Of a stretch of 64,000 nucleotides of DNA, positions 1 to 12,065 are shown piece after piece. The DNA is from Calliopum simillimum (Eukaryota > Arthropoda > Insecta > Diptera > Lauxaniidae). The DNA is taken from assembly GCA_951812925.1 (NCBI GenBank), contig OX638370.1, forward strand, positions 36,645,948 to 36,709,947, given 5' to 3'. The translations under genes and the position numbers were made by a program. The notes under the pieces were generated by a model, which was not told the origin of the DNA, searched no databases, and saw only the letters and a program-made list of their open reading frames with translations. Numbering within the stretch: position 1 is the first letter of the stretch; each line of letters starts with the position of its first letter.

Positions 1-831
1 ATTCCAAAAAGCTCTTATTGCGTACTGTACCTACATTCTGAGCAACGTGCATAACTCCTTGCATTGCCACAATTAATTAACTGTTATTAAATGAAGCGTC
101 AATTGCAACATAATTTGTTGCAGTAACGACGACGACAATGCAACATAATAAATGAGGAAGTTACATGTGTGTAAACTAGTTAACTGTAAATGAAAGCGAA
201 ATTTTACAAAAAAAAAAATGAAGTATCAAATGGCAAACAATCAAAATAAGAAATGTCTACAACAATAGCGGGAATTTTAATCAGAAACGTTCACGCATAC
301 CAAAATCTAAACGCGAAAATAACAGAAATAGCAGTGTTGCCAATTAAAATGAAAAATGATATGTGACACGTAATGGGTGGGAGCTAAATTGGATACAAAA
401 GAGCTCTTGGTGACTTGTTAAATGCAGACATTCACTCAGAAAATAGTTCTTACTTATATGTATACATTAGACTGGCCTACAAACGTACGCAAAACATATT
501 AAGTATTTGTTTTTTCAAGCAACATATGAGAGGCACAGCTTGTGCACCGTCCAGACGCTCAAGCTTTGCTGTTCAAAATGTGTTTGCGCAAACTGAACCT
601 TTTAAAATTCAAAAGAAACACAGGTCATACTTTAATCAAGCTTTGAACACTAGAAAATTATAGTTTACTTTTCTAACTTTAAATTTCGAATTTTTCCCAA
701 AAAAATTTGAAATTTATTCCAAAAAAGTATGGTTTAAAATTCTTACTTTTTTTGGCATTGTTCTATGTAAATACTTTTTGGCTTTAAAATCAAACTTAAA
801 TTTTTACTGTGTGCAATAGAATATCTTATAC

Positions 832-1214
832 TACGTTTTCACCGAAGATTTATGAGGTGATTTATGGTTGTTTGGAGATTTAGCTCTAAGTCTCGTTGTA
901 AATCACATGACTTACCATACAAAAATAAATCTATGTACTTCTGACAACATTCATTTCAAATCGTCTTATAAATCTCAACTGATTCACTGATTTTGGCTAT
1001 TTTCGACCAAATGGCACCGCTTTACTTTAACAATGTGCAATAAATGTAATTTAAAAAAAAGGAAAATGTTAGTTTTGCCACAAATGACAATTTAAATTTT
1101 GCCGCTTATGACATTTTCTGTCAAAAATAAATCTCTTTCGGGCGGTGATAATGGATAGGATTTAACAACGAGATTTATAAATCTCATCACAGCTAACTCT
1201 CAGGTGGAAACGTA
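832..1214. mobile_element. MITE-like inverted repeat, about 383 bp
   Basis: The left end reads TACGTTTTCACC and the right end is its inverse with one mismatch (GGTGGAAACGTA). Subterminal blocks (GAGATTTAGCT and TCTCGTTGT on the left) recur inverted on the right. No coding capacity is visible. I could not define a target duplication, so the superfamily is open. The inverted pairing is seen directly; calling it a non-autonomous DNA transposon is inference. Confidence 0.45.
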
Positions 1215-2299
1215 TCATTCTTACTAATTAATTCTTTTCATCAAATTTTACCAATTTCCTATATAATATTTGTGGTACGCATAAGTTTTACTTGAAAGTT
1301 TTTCTTAGTGTATAATGTAGAATAGAAATGTGTTGCAAAATTAATTAATAATAGTCAATTTAATAATTAATTAAAAAAATGTGTGCATACATAGTATATA
1401 TTAATCTTTTATTTTCATATTAGCAAGGATTTAGTGTTGCATTATTCGAGAATAGACATTTTCTTCGGCATAAAATTACGTTAAAGGTTATTAAAAGAGA
1501 AACGAAAGCGAATTTCCAACGATGCAGAACTATCTACTTGGATGTGGAGATTAAATAACGGCGAAAAGGTGAAAACCAACGCTCTGAGGGCCCAGACAAA
1601 TTTAAAAGACAGCTGAAAATTTTTTTTTTTTTTTTTAAATTTGAAAAATGGAAGCAAGTTTTTAGTAATTCAATTAATAACACAGGGCAAAAATTGAAAG
1701 GTTCAAATTTTTGAATGAAATCTAGATAATTGATATCAAATCTAACATTTTAGACACATTACGCGTATTCAGAAAATAAGTGTAGTTCAACTCCATCGTG
1801 TAACTCTAATCTTCCTCTTTAAAACTTACCTTTTAACTTTACCAACTAGATCACAACCTTCGGAGATATCTTCCATTGAAATATGATATAAAATGAATTG
1901 AATTATGGTATTTTTACTTCAATGCATAATATTTCGGAAATGAATGATATAATTGGAAAAGTATAAAGGTAAAATTTAACCAAGCTACCTGATGCCCTTG
2001 ACAAAACTGAGCTAAACTACTACCTGAATATGTGTCATACGTCTGAAAATAGCGTTTTCTGCACTTTAAATCAAGAATTACTCGGATCACAGACCTGATA
2101 GAGAGAAACGGTTGCCAGATTCGGAATCAGTAAGTGCAAATTAACAAAAAAAAGTTGTAAGACCTCATTCAAAATTTCCCTTCAATTTGTTGCACAGTGT
2201 ACTAAATTAATTAGATGGGCGATAATTTTAATTTTAGAGATTTCTGTATTCCAACATCGAATTCATTTCTCAAGGCATCTTTAATGTCACTGTGAAAAC

Positions 2300-3700
2300 C
2301 CGTTTTTAAAAATCTACAAAATGCGGAAAATTAAAAAAAATACTGTCCCTATTTATTCAACCTTTATTTTTATTAGTCCACGCTTAGTTCGAAAATACTT
2401 GATGAAAAATTATATTGTCCGTATTAGTTGAATTTTTATTTTATTTTACTTGTCCTCGCTTAGTTTGAAAATTCAATGAAAAATCCACAAAATAGGAACA
2501 AAATTTTGTTTTGTTTGTCCACGCTTAGTTCAAAAATATATTAAAACATCCATAAAATAGGAGGGATGAAAAATTGTACAGTTCATGTTTATCCAACCTT
2601 TATTATTGTTTGTCCATGCTTAGTTCGAAAATATATTGAAAAATCTACAAAATAGGAAATATGAGAAATCGTACTGTCTATGTTTGTCCAACATTTATTT
2701 TTGTTTGTCCACAAATATTTTGAAAATATATTGAAAAATCTACAAAATAGGAGAGATGAAAAATTTTACTGTCCAAGTTTGTCTAATATTTATTTTTGTT
2801 CGTCCACGCTTAGTTTGAAAATATGTTGAAACATCACTAAAAAAGGAGAGATAAAAAATTGTACTGTCCAAGTTTGTCCAACATTTATTTGTGTTTCTCA
2901 ACGCTTAGTTCGAAAATATATTGAAAAATCCAGAATAAAGGAAAAACGAAAAATTGTACGGTTCATGTTTGTCCAACATTTATTTTTATTTGTCCACGCT
3001 TAGTTCGAAAATATGTTGAAACATCACTAAAATAGGAGAGATAAAAAATTGTACTGTCCAAGTTTGTCCAACATTTATTTGTGTTTCTCAACGCTTATAT
3101 CGAAAATATATTGAAAAATCCACAATATAGGAGAAATAAAAAATTGTACTGTTCATGTTCGTCCAACATTTATTTTTGTTTGTCCATGCTTAGTTCGAAA
3201 ATATGTTGAAACATCCATAAAATAAAAAAGATGAGAAATTGTACTGTCTATGTTTGTCCAACATTTATTTTTGTTTGTCCAAATTGAAAAACCCATAAAA
3301 TAGGATAGGCGAAAAATTATTCTGTCCATGTTTGTTCAACATTTATTTTTGTTTGTCCACGCATAGTTCGAAAATATATTAAAAAAATCAACAAAATAAG
3401 AAAGTGCAAAACTCTGCTGCCCATGTTTGTCCAACATTTTTTTTTTTTGTTTGTCCACGCTAACTTCCAAAAATAATATTAAAAATTCTACAAAATAAAA
3501 AGATAAAAAACTCTGTTGTTCATGTTTGTCCAATCTTTACTTGTGTTTGTCCAGTCTTAATTGGAAGATTAAAAATTATCCCGTCCATATTTGTCCAAAC
3601 TTTTTTCTTGTTTGTTCCCCAAAATATATGAAAATATTTCGCTGTCTACGTTCGTCCAACTTTAATTTTCGTTTGTTTATTCAAAAGGTATTAAAAAAAT
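2300..3700. repeat. 95 bp tandem repeat array
   Basis: About fourteen degenerate copies of a monomer of roughly 95-97 bp. Each has TTTGTCCACGCTTAGTTCGA followed by a stretch like AAATATATTGAAAAATC, AAAATAGGAGA and TTGTACTGTCCATG. The landmark TGTCC recurs near 2517, 2612, 2707, 2802 and onward. Copies diverge by small substitutions and indels, so the array is not young. It ends about 120 bp from the 5' splice site of Dscam1 exon 2, inside intron 2. Short open frames here are by-products of the repeat. Confidence 0.9.
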
Positions 3701-3818
3701 AAAGGTTCGGAAACCTTTCACTACAAATTCCCTATACCAACCGCGTTACTTGCTTCCATTTTTCAAAAAATATAAATTTATTTCTTCGCGTGCTCTCTCT
3801 AGAACAATTTCAACTTAC

Positions 3819-4169
3819 CAGCTCTAACATGCACATCACGTGATATTATCGAACCGAATTGATTGCGTGCCAAACAGGCATACACTTGGGCATGCACCTC
3901 TTGACGATAATCTTCAGCACGGAATGGTGGAAATACCAATTTGCCATCAGATGAAACCTGACGCAGACCAGGAACATCGCCAACAGCAGTACCATCGCTA
4001 CGTATCCATATAATTTCAGGCATTGGATTACCGCTTGCTTTACATTCAATTTCAGCGCCAGTTGAATTTGAGAAATCAATACGATTAGTTGGTTCCTTGA
4101 GAAAGACGGGTCCTTTTTGATCAGCGTCAGGTGGATTGGCAGCAGAGACGATGACGATGTGTGAAGACG
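3819..4169 (-). CDS. Dscam1: Dscam1 coding exon 2: end of signal region plus Ig domain 1
   Basis: This 351 bp exon encodes residues 21-137 of the predicted protein. It has a polypyrimidine tract and CAG acceptor (AG at 4171-4170) and a G|GTAAGT donor. It starts and ends in phase 1. The translation runs from ASSHIVIVSA into ANPPDADQKGP and then an immunoglobulin fold: Cys63 in EIECKASGNP, core Trp75 in EIIWIRSDG, and Cys119 in VYACLARNQFG, with an NST glycosylation sequon at residue 55. From ANPPD onward it is almost identical to Drosophila Dscam1 as I recall it. Dscam1 is a single-pass immunoglobulin-superfamily receptor used in neurite self-avoidance and in haemocytes. This exon is constitutive and lies upstream of the alternative exon 4 cluster, which is outside the window. 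Open frames overlapping it in another frame are shadows. Confidence 0.97.
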
Positions 4170-4180
4170 CTGTAAAAGAA

Positions 4181-5595
4181 AGGATAGAGATATATTAGAA
4201 ACATACGGTCATATAGAAAATATTTCTTCTTTTATACAAATTGGTTGCAATTACTTTTATGGCAATATGTTAATTCATAAAAAAACACAAAAGAATAAAC
4301 AAATTACATACAAATTCCAACAGTGCGATGAACAAATGTAAAAAATACAATAAATTATTATGCCTGAAAACAAAACAAATTGAATATAAAAAGCTGAACG
4401 GAAGTGAGCGCTGTCTACTACGCTCTACTCGGTAACTCATTCACTTACTCATTGAGTCAGCAGTAGTCATCATCATTATCATTGGCAGCATGTCCATGTA
4501 ACAAGAACAACAAGCACGACTTTGGAAGATGATGATGATGATGACGATAACAATTGAATATCGTGGATCACTGACTTCCATCCACTGACGGTGGCTCCAT
4601 AATGCACCACACACATACACTGTGACATTAAAACACTGTGTGATTCCTTATTGTCAATGTGCGCAAGAGTGTCGCCGACAGTAAATAATTTGCATTTATA
4701 CAACAACACTTTTTTTTTTGCCCGCACAGCAGTAAAAGTATAAAAAAGAGGTTTGAATGACATTTTTCCCAACACCAGGAAGGTGTGAGTGTTGCCAACA
4801 TTTAGTTTTAAAAATGTAGATGGAAAAATGTATGCAATATGCGCCAGGTAAAAGAGTTGCGTGAAGGTTCCAGGCTGAGACAAACAATTTCATTGTTAAT
4901 CAAATAATACTGACGATGATATTGTGTTCGGTGTTGGTGATAATCGATTAAAAAACTCAATTTGCAGAAATCTGCATTAACATTTTCAGGCTGAACAAAA
5001 ATGTATGGGGAATGTTATCAAAATAATATTTTATAATGAATTTTAAACTCATAAAAGGTGAGAATAAATTCTGGTACTAACATACTTAAAATGTTGACAA
5101 AAAAACTTAATTATTAGTCTTCATATTTAACTAGTTAAGCATGATGAGCTCACTTTAATGGAAAAAAATTATATATACTATATAAAAGCTACTACAAAAT
5201 AGTAAAAAATAGAAAGATACGAGTATATACAAATCGAATGAAACGTGCTGTTGAATACATTACGTACTTATAAGTAAATGTTCCCGCGTTAAGCGCAAAG
5301 TTCTTAATGGGTTTCACTTTTCAATTTAAATTTTAAATAAAAAACTGCGTGAATATGTGAACAACAAAAAAAAAGAAGAAAAACCAAATAGACAGACAAT
5401 ATTTATTAACTGAAGCGCGACAACCCCAAGTGACAAAACAGTAGACGAACTAAGGGACAATCTAAGAGTAACTGTCAGAAAATGCAATATATGATAATGA
5501 AAACGGAACGAGTCACACCAATCTGTAGTTTTTTTGAGTTGAGGTCTACAGTTTGGTTTGGTTTTTGCCAGTGTCCATTTCAAATTTAAACATTC
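4181..5595. other. intronic sequence without recognised features
   Basis: AT-rich, apparently single-copy sequence next to exon 2. It includes a short (GAT)n tract near 4529-4545 (AGATGATGATGATGATGA). The open frames at 4479-4883 and 5326-5583 on the minus strand show no motif, and poly-A/T runs account for much of their composition. I see no gene. Confidence 0.5.
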
Positions 5596-6705
5596 CTTCC
5601 GAGAAAAACCTGATGATCACTTTTGATCATTTTGGCTAAAAACATGTTTTTTCTCATATTTTTTTCGGTAATTGATACCCAAATTTGCTTCCAAAATAAA
5701 GATTATAGTACAGTCATTTGGTAGTTTTAGCTGGAAAGTTTTGCGGGATTTTTGCAAATGAGTTATTTTACAGATTTCGATGTCCCTTTTCAGAATTTCA
5801 ACTTTGCTACCCTGGCGTCCAAAATCAGTATTTTATAAATATCACTTTAACGGTTACATTAAGAGCAAAATACTGTGGTGCAATATTGTAGCTTATAAAA
5901 TGTTCTATAAAAGTTACCTGTAAATTGTTTTCTTGCGATTTATAACTCAGAAGATATCCTAATTCAAAATTTGAAAAAAAAAATTAGTAAATTGTGCATG
6001 TCGCTTATGAATAGGCACAGTGATGTGTTGAGCATAAAATTATGATAAATGATGAACACACGTTTAAAGTAAAAATATCCAATTATATTGAATTATTTGC
6101 ACTTAAAGCTTAATATTGTTTTTTTTTTCATATGACCTATAGTTTAGGAGATATTTTTTTAACAAACCTGAAATGTAGAAAAAACCATTTTTACAAAATA
6201 TCTCTATTGTACTATGCGCACTACTATTTTCAATTTTGAATGATTTTCAAGACGCGATATCTCATGAAGAGTAAGTCTGAAGAAAAAAAATTTCGAAAAA
6301 ATCCTTATAGGGAATTGAACGTTCTACCAAATGCATAAACAATTTTTTTTATATCACGAACCGTTTTGGAGATATTTTGAAAAAAAATTTTTCACCAAGA
6401 AATATTTTTTTGTAAAAAGAACACTTAAAAATGAATGGGACCAGTTACTTAGATATATCAATAAACAAACTTTGGTGTAAGCTATAAATTTTTGAAAAAA
6501 CATCCTTTTCATAAAAATGACAAAAAGTACCAACTTCAACACCCTGTATTTTAACAACAAATGGTACTAGGATCAAATACTTCCGGATTATTGTTCTTGC
6601 ACACAGGAACTACCATATTGCGAAATTTGAGCGAAATCGGAGGCTAAAAAAATTTTATCTGGAACACTTTGTTTTGCTTCCTATATATTCTTCGTTTTAA
6701 CTAAC
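5596..6705. repeat. diverged AT-rich repeat-like segment
   Basis: The segment repeatedly uses phrases such as GATATCTCATGA, TTTTGGAGATAT and ATAACTCAGAAGATATCC, which also appear in the arms of the large foldback at 39621-41492 and near 31560-31800. It ends with CAACACCCTGTATT, a phrase often seen at the ends of insect repeats. I could not define boundaries, terminal repeats or coding capacity. It is best read as old transposon debris. Confidence 0.35.
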
Positions 6706-6709
6706 ATAT

Positions 6710-7290
6710 AAGGCCTTCATGTAACCTTCGGGTGACCCAGGAAATTAATCAAATAAAGCTTATTAATAGTTCTTAGGTGTTTCCCCCTAGTATACATAGA
6801 TTTTGTTCGTTTTGACTATTAAGCCTTCGGGTAACCTTCGGGAACCTTTGGGTGACCCCAGAAAATTAATCAAATAAAGCTTGTTGATACTCCGCCATAG
6901 ATGTTTTCCTTCTAGTACACCTAGATATCCTTCGTTTTGACTATGAATCTTTTAGGTGACCTACGAAAACCTTCGGGTGTCCTAAGAAACATTCAATTAA
7001 GGCTTATTGACAATCCGCCATAGATGTTTTCCCTCTAGGATATCTAGATATTTTTCATTTTGGCTATGAAGTCTTCAGGTGATCTTCGAAAACCTTCGGT
7101 TGTTACAGAAAATAAATCAAATAAAGCTTGTCGATAGTCCGCTTTTCCTCTAGTATACATTGATATCTTTTGTTCGGACCATGAATTTTTCGGGTGATAT
7201 TCGAAAGCCTTCGGGTGTCCCAGGAAACATTCAATTAAAGCTTATTGACAATCCGCCAAATAAGTATGTTTCTCCTCTACATCTTTTACA
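6710..7290. repeat. 120 bp tandem repeat, about five copies
   Basis: A unit of roughly 115-124 bp carries CCTTCGGGTGACCCAGGAAA, AATCAAATAAAGCTT, CCGCCATAGATGTTT and CTAGATATCTTTCGTTTTGA. The anchor AATAAAGCTT (or a close variant) occurs near 6752, 6873, 6995, 7120 and 7233. Copies differ by several substitutions each. The 68-codon frame at 7160-7366 is read out of this repeat and is not considered a gene. Confidence 0.85.
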
Positions 7291-7872
7291 TCCAACGTGG
7301 CTAAATACGTTTCACTTAAAAAACCTGAAAAAATATCTAGTAAGGACGTCCTTTAGGGGGAAGTAGCGTATGTAATTCGGACAAAGTCGAAAGAATAGGA
7401 GAAGATCTGATATTTCGGAATTTTTGTTTTTTGTAAGCGTGACCCTAGGCTTGTTTTTCAAGGAACTATCAACATTTCTTTAAAATAAGAATCTTTTTTG
7501 TTGGAAATTTGGTGTCGTTAAGTAAGAAAAGTTCAATATAAACTAGAACTGTATAATTCCTGACTTTTGCACTGGTTGAATATCATAGGAAAACCGAAAA
7601 TCAGCACTTATGTCTAGTTTCCTGTTTCTAGTTTTTAGTTTTCCGACTTCAACTGACGATATACAAAACTATACTATCGCGAGCATAAGATTTCCTATTT
7701 TGAACTTAATGCTTGTTTTTCACCAGTCATACGACAGGCTGTCGAAGCAAAGAATTTTGAATTTATATAAGACTCGATTGCAAAAATCACACTGTTTCAG
7801 TAGTCAAAGTTATCGTTAACAAACTCAAGTCGGCTTTCATTATTGTTTTGCTTTTAAATGGGTTAATATGAG

Positions 7873-8415
7873 CTACTTGCTCATTAGAGTCATATTCTGG
7901 AAGTACTTGGCAGAGCGTGACTTCTCTAGCTCATGTTGAGGCCAGTTTTGAAGCCGATAACTGAATTTACTTTTATTATCTGGACAACAGTGACGGATCC
8001 AAGGGGGGGCCAAGGGGCGATCGCCCCCTCTCTCAAACCTAAATTATATGCAAAGATTTTGAAAACATTCTGTTATTATCTAGAAATGTAGGCAATCGGG
8101 CCCCCCTCTTGACAATGCTGGATCCGCCACTGCTGGACAATAAATGTATCGCCCATCAGAACTGTTGAAAATGTTGTTCGCATAATCATTTTGATGTCCT
8201 GGTATATGTGAAACTAAGTAAGGATTGGAATGAATTTTTTCTAAAGAAGCTGTTAAATTTCTTAATATTTTAGAATCAAACCCTTTTTCATGGATTTTTG
8301 CGTGGACTGGCACTTCCATACCAAATAAGTACAAATAGAATAGTAGACCAACGGACGGATGAATAACAGACTTACGAGTACTCGAATACCGTACGCAATT
8401 GTTAATGTTAACGAA
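7873..8415 (-). pseudogene. unrecognised reading frame split by a MITE
   Basis: On the minus strand a frame is open from 8415 to the insertion at 8132-7988. If the MITE and one copy of its 8 bp duplication are ignored, the same frame continues to a TAG at 7875-7873, about 130 codons in all. Recognisable pieces are KGFDSKILRNLTASLEKIHS, IPGHQNDYANNIF and DGRYIYCP before the insertion, and NWPQHELEKSRSAKYF after it. I do not recognise the family. No start codon or splice sites are evident, so it could be an old transposon gene, a retrocopy fragment or chance. Continuity across the insertion is the main argument that it was once coding. Confidence 0.4.
7980..8140. mobile_element. hAT-type MITE, 145 bp, with 8 bp target duplication
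   Basis: The element (7988-8132) begins CAGTGACGGATCC and ends GGATCCGCCACTG. Just inside each end is a run of G or C. It is flanked on both sides by CTGGACAA (7980-7987 and 8133-8140), a perfect 8 bp target site duplication. Ends of the form CAGTGRCGGATC plus 8 bp duplications are typical of hAT-superfamily MITEs. There is no coding capacity. Intact ends and an exact duplication suggest a fairly young insertion. Confidence 0.93.
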
Positions 8416-9910
8416 TTAATTAATGACAGCCTGAATGAAAACAAATTTCAATGAGCATATATTGTACTTGTAATTACAAACGCATCCGTTCCGATTTCTG
8501 ATACGACAACTTCATGTAATGTTGGTATAACATTTTTTAATTTTTTATCTTTTTAATTTCAGGATTATTAGAGAGACACATAATCATCTAAAGTCTCTTT
8601 ACATTTTTAATTTAGTGCTTAAGTCACGCTATTGGCAACATATATTAAGTTATATAGTTTTCTTCCCAAAAGCCTAATGCATTTTTTGTCTTTTGGGGTT
8701 GATTACAACATTTTCATTTTGTAACGCATGACTGATTATTTTTTAATTTTTCCACGAAATCTGAATATTTTAGATCTTTAAAATATTTATGTTACTCTTT
8801 GCTTTAATAGTGGGGTACACTTTTTTTGGAACGGAAACACTTTGTCAAAGTTTTAAGTATTTGAATGTTTGTACTTATGTATAGCTCCACGATTTTATGA
8901 AGAGTAATAATTTTGGTCGAAAAATTATTTTGTTATAGAACGCTTTTGAAAGCAAATTTTAAAAAGTTGAAAAACTCATATATGAGACAATAGCAAATGT
9001 TTTTAGTACTACATTTTCTAGAGCTCATAAGTGCTATATACTATGAAGTTGTTGATATACAAGAAAGAAGATATAGCCGAATAAATCAAAGAATATTATA
9101 GAAATTCAAAAAGTATCGAACAAGTTACGAGATGAAAATTTTTGAATGGTAGCCTTCGAATGGTAGCCTTCTGGTATTGGAAGGAAAGCTAAAAAAATCT
9201 TTCATTCCTTTAAAGTAAGAATATTGAGTCGAAGAGTAGATTTTTTCCCAAATAATGTGAATACATAGTTGAAAATTATCTCAACACAAATGTATACATT
9301 AGATTCCCAGAAAAAATACATATGAAATGAAGTAGTCAAATGATTGCACGTACATTGTTTTAACATAATCCCCACAAAAAGAAAAAACAAAACAAAACAC
9401 CTGCTGTCAACTTAACAAAAACAACAACAATATTCCAAATAAAACGAAAATGAAAAAATCCGAAAAAATCAAAATAAACCCTAAAATGAAACTGCTGCAC
9501 AAAACAACAATGAAATCAAGAGCTTCAAAATCTGTGCGTGATTACAAAAGGCACAAACGCAAAGATACCGAGAGAGGTTCCCTAAGAAACCAATGAACGA
9601 AATGAAACCAAAAACTATCGACAGCAAAGGGCCACAGCAACAGTTGCTGTCGACAGGTACTCACTCGCATTGTGTGGAGTGTACAATAAAATTGTTAGCC
9701 CGCAGGAGTACCAAAATAAGTGTAGGTAGATTGCTAAGTAGTTGACCCAGTAGGAAAGAAGTGTCATGGGATTAATTAAAATCAAAATCGTTAAAACAAA
9801 AATTTTTGTAAGATATATTTATGAAATAATGAGTAGTTGTTGGGAAATGTCGAATTTTCAAAATAGAAATTCAAACTCAAAAAATTTTTTATTAATCAAA
9901 AAATAAAAAT
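8416..9910. other. intronic sequence without recognised features
   Basis: AT-rich sequence with no convincing open frame or transposon end. A 14 bp direct repeat (GAATGGTAGCCTTC) is present at 9143-9171. A perfect 10 bp hairpin stem, TCGACAGCAA (9618-9627) paired with TTGCTGTCGA (9644-9653) over a 16-base loop, is the only other structure I note. It is too short to call a microRNA. Confidence 0.5.
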
Positions 9911-9915
9911 CAAAA

Positions 9916-10620
9916 ATTATTAGCTACCAACAATGAAAATACATTGATGGTTGGAGCTTACTGTTCAGTGTTTTTGAGTAAAACAACAATAAAAACACAA
10001 AAAACAAGGCAAAAATACACATAAATAAAAAAAGCAAAAAATTGTATCGGAAGGCTGGTTTGCGTTACTAGTTTCGGGACCCACCACAGGTCAAAATTGA
10101 CTATAATAAGTCAATTCCTCATCAGACGCTTTGCCGACATCTTTTAGAATTCTGCAAGCATACTTTATTTAACTTTTAGCATAGATTAGACGAGAATCAC
10201 AGGTTTTTTGCCTTGCAAACGAAGCGCTATGCAAAAATAGTATAATATCAATGACTCACAACGGCTTGGCAATGCATATAGAGGGAAAAACAAAGAAATT
10301 TGAATTTTTGCATGCGCTGTGTTTTTCTTGTAGCTGTGATTCTCGTCTAATCTATGCTAAAAGTTAAATAAAGTATGCTTGCAGAATTCTAAAAGATGTC
10401 GGCAAAGCGTCTGATGAGGAATTGACTTATTATAGTCAATTTTGACCTGTGGTGGGTCCCGAAACTAGTAACGCAAACCAGCCTTCCGATACATTTTTTT
10501 GCTATTTTTATTTATGTGTATTTTTGCCTTGTTTTTTGTGTTTTTATTGTTGTTTTACTCAAAAACACTGAACAGTAAGCTCCAACCATCAATGTATTTT
10601 CATTGTTGGTAGCTAATAAT
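9916..10620. mobile_element. foldback element with 287 bp near-perfect inverted arms
   Basis: The left arm (9916-10202) and right arm (10334-10620) are inverted copies that I aligned base by base. They differ at only two positions, both in A-runs. The unique centre is 131 bp (10203-10333) and itself contains a weaker inverted pair around GCGCATGCAAAAA. The outer ends read ATTATTAGCTACC / GGTAGCTAATAAT. I could not find a target duplication. A 68 bp piece of one arm occurs again at 49815-49882, so this is a dispersed family. There is no open frame, so it is non-autonomous. In the Dscam1 transcript it would fold into a long double-stranded stem. Confidence 0.93.
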
Positions 10621-11574
10621 GTAAATCATCATCTGTTCCAAAACCAAAAAATTTAAAAATCAAAAATAATGATTATTTTTAACCAAAAAAAAATAAAAAT
10701 TAAGTACATTATTTTAAATCGAAAAAAAAATTAAAACTCAAAATTTAAGGGTTATTTTTATCGAAAAAACAGTTGAAATTTTTACAATTGGAAAGAATTT
10801 CTATTTGCAGGGATCTGTGCTTTACAAACGGATGCACAGTGGTATTTTGGCGAAAAAAATCAATTTTTCGATTGCTAACTTTCAAAAATCTAGGTAACAA
10901 CGCATGCGCATTGCGCGCAATTAATTAGAAAAATGTTTCACTAAGAAGGTGCCGTTAGCACTTTTGCTTGGAAGTCAATTTTTTCTTCGAAAGTCACAAA
11001 GTCTTTATATATTCATATTTTAGCCCTTCACCTAAGCTACTCGTATATATATACACTTTTACCGAGCGCCGTTTTGTATATGAAGCAATCCACGCCAAGT
11101 GTACCAGCTCAAATTTTTTTTTCTCTGATTTCGCTCAAAAGTACTTTAAATTGAAGCATAATTTATCAGCTTTAAAATGATGTATGACTCAAGATGGGAT
11201 TCGGACGCTAAATGGAAGTTTTTGGCTTTTGAACGCCCGCGGAAGGCAAAAATCTTTTTTTACTCAAGAGGAAAGCATCTTACGAAAAAAGTGCACTTGG
11301 CATAAAATGCTTAGAATCATCAAGGAAATAAGTGAGAAATTTTTTGGGAATTTTTTGGAAAGTAAAAAAAAATTTTTTTTTTTTTTGAGGAATTTTTGAA
11401 AAAATTTGTAAAAAAAATTTTCAAAAAATATTCAAAAAAAAAGTTTCCTAAAAAAATCCAAAAAAAATTTTAAGTGTTAAAAATTTTGGTGAAGTCCGAA
11501 CATCGAATATTGATAGAATTCAATACTCGCTGTTACTTTTTTTCGATGCAGAACAAACATTTAAACGCTTTTAT
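10621..11574. other. AT-rich intronic sequence
   Basis: Low-complexity stretches of A and T, especially 10640-10800 and 11330-11470. Two adjoining plus-strand frames (10968-11180 and 11184-11399) show no family resemblance and run into poly-A. I see no gene. Confidence 0.45.
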
Positions 11575-12065
11575 AATTTTTCTTACTTCAAATCGTTAAA
11601 AGTCCAAAAGTATCAAAAAAACGTTTAAAATATCAGTCAAAGTCTAAATATATTGAAAAACATCTGCTATATCGGTAAAAGTCCAAAAGTATTAAACAAC
11701 ACCCAAAATTAAAATTCCAAAAGTATCGATATCATCTAAAATTTCGGTCAAAGTCGAAAAATATTGAAAACATCTAAAATATCGGCAAAAATCCAAAAGA
11801 ATCGAAAAAAATCTTACATATCGATGTAAATCCAAAAGTATTAAAAAACATCGAAAACACCGGCAAAAGTCCAAAAGTATTGAAAAGGTCTGAAATATCG
11901 GTTTGAGCTGCAAAACATCTAAAATATCGGTGAGAATTCAAAAGTATCGATAAACATCCAAAAAGTCTAAAAGTATCGAAAAACCACTAAAATTTCGGTG
12001 ATTCGAAAACTGTCGAAAAATATCTAAAATATTGGCTGAAGTTCAAAAGTATCGAGCATTCTACA
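11575..12065. repeat. AT-rich minisatellite, roughly 45 bp unit
   Basis: Degenerate tandem units of about 43-48 bp follow the pattern ACATCTAAAATATCGGTCAA then AGTCCAAAAGTATCGAAAA. About ten copies are visible. The minus-strand frame at 11692-11913 is a translation of this repeat. The word TCGAAAA links it to the arrays at 34190, 48595 and 62890. Confidence 0.8.

Larger units (their letters stand above)
1..3818 (-). other. Dscam1: Dscam1 intron 2, partial
   Basis: This sequence lies 3' of Dscam1 coding exon 2 on the minus strand and begins with a consensus 5' splice site (G|GTAAGTTG, GT at 3818-3817). The exon ends in phase 1, so the next exon should start by completing a valine or similar codon; that exon is not in the window. 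About 1.4 kb is a 95 bp tandem array and about 0.4 kb is a MITE-like inverted repeat. The rest (1-830, 1215-2300) is AT-rich and I recognise nothing in it. The 82-codon frame at 415-663 has no recognisable motif. Confidence 0.85.

Noticed and set aside
2300..3700. CRISPR-like array
   Set aside because: The whole 95 bp unit repeats and diverges together. There are no short identical repeats separated by unique spacers, and the DNA is eukaryotic.
3846..4079. 77-codon minus-strand frame overlapping Dscam1 exon 2
   Set aside because: It is a shadow in another frame of the Ig1 exon.
9618..9653. Hairpin TCGACAGCAA/TTGCTGTCGA as a microRNA precursor
   Set aside because: The 10 bp stem is far too short for a microRNA precursor and there is no extended pairing around it.
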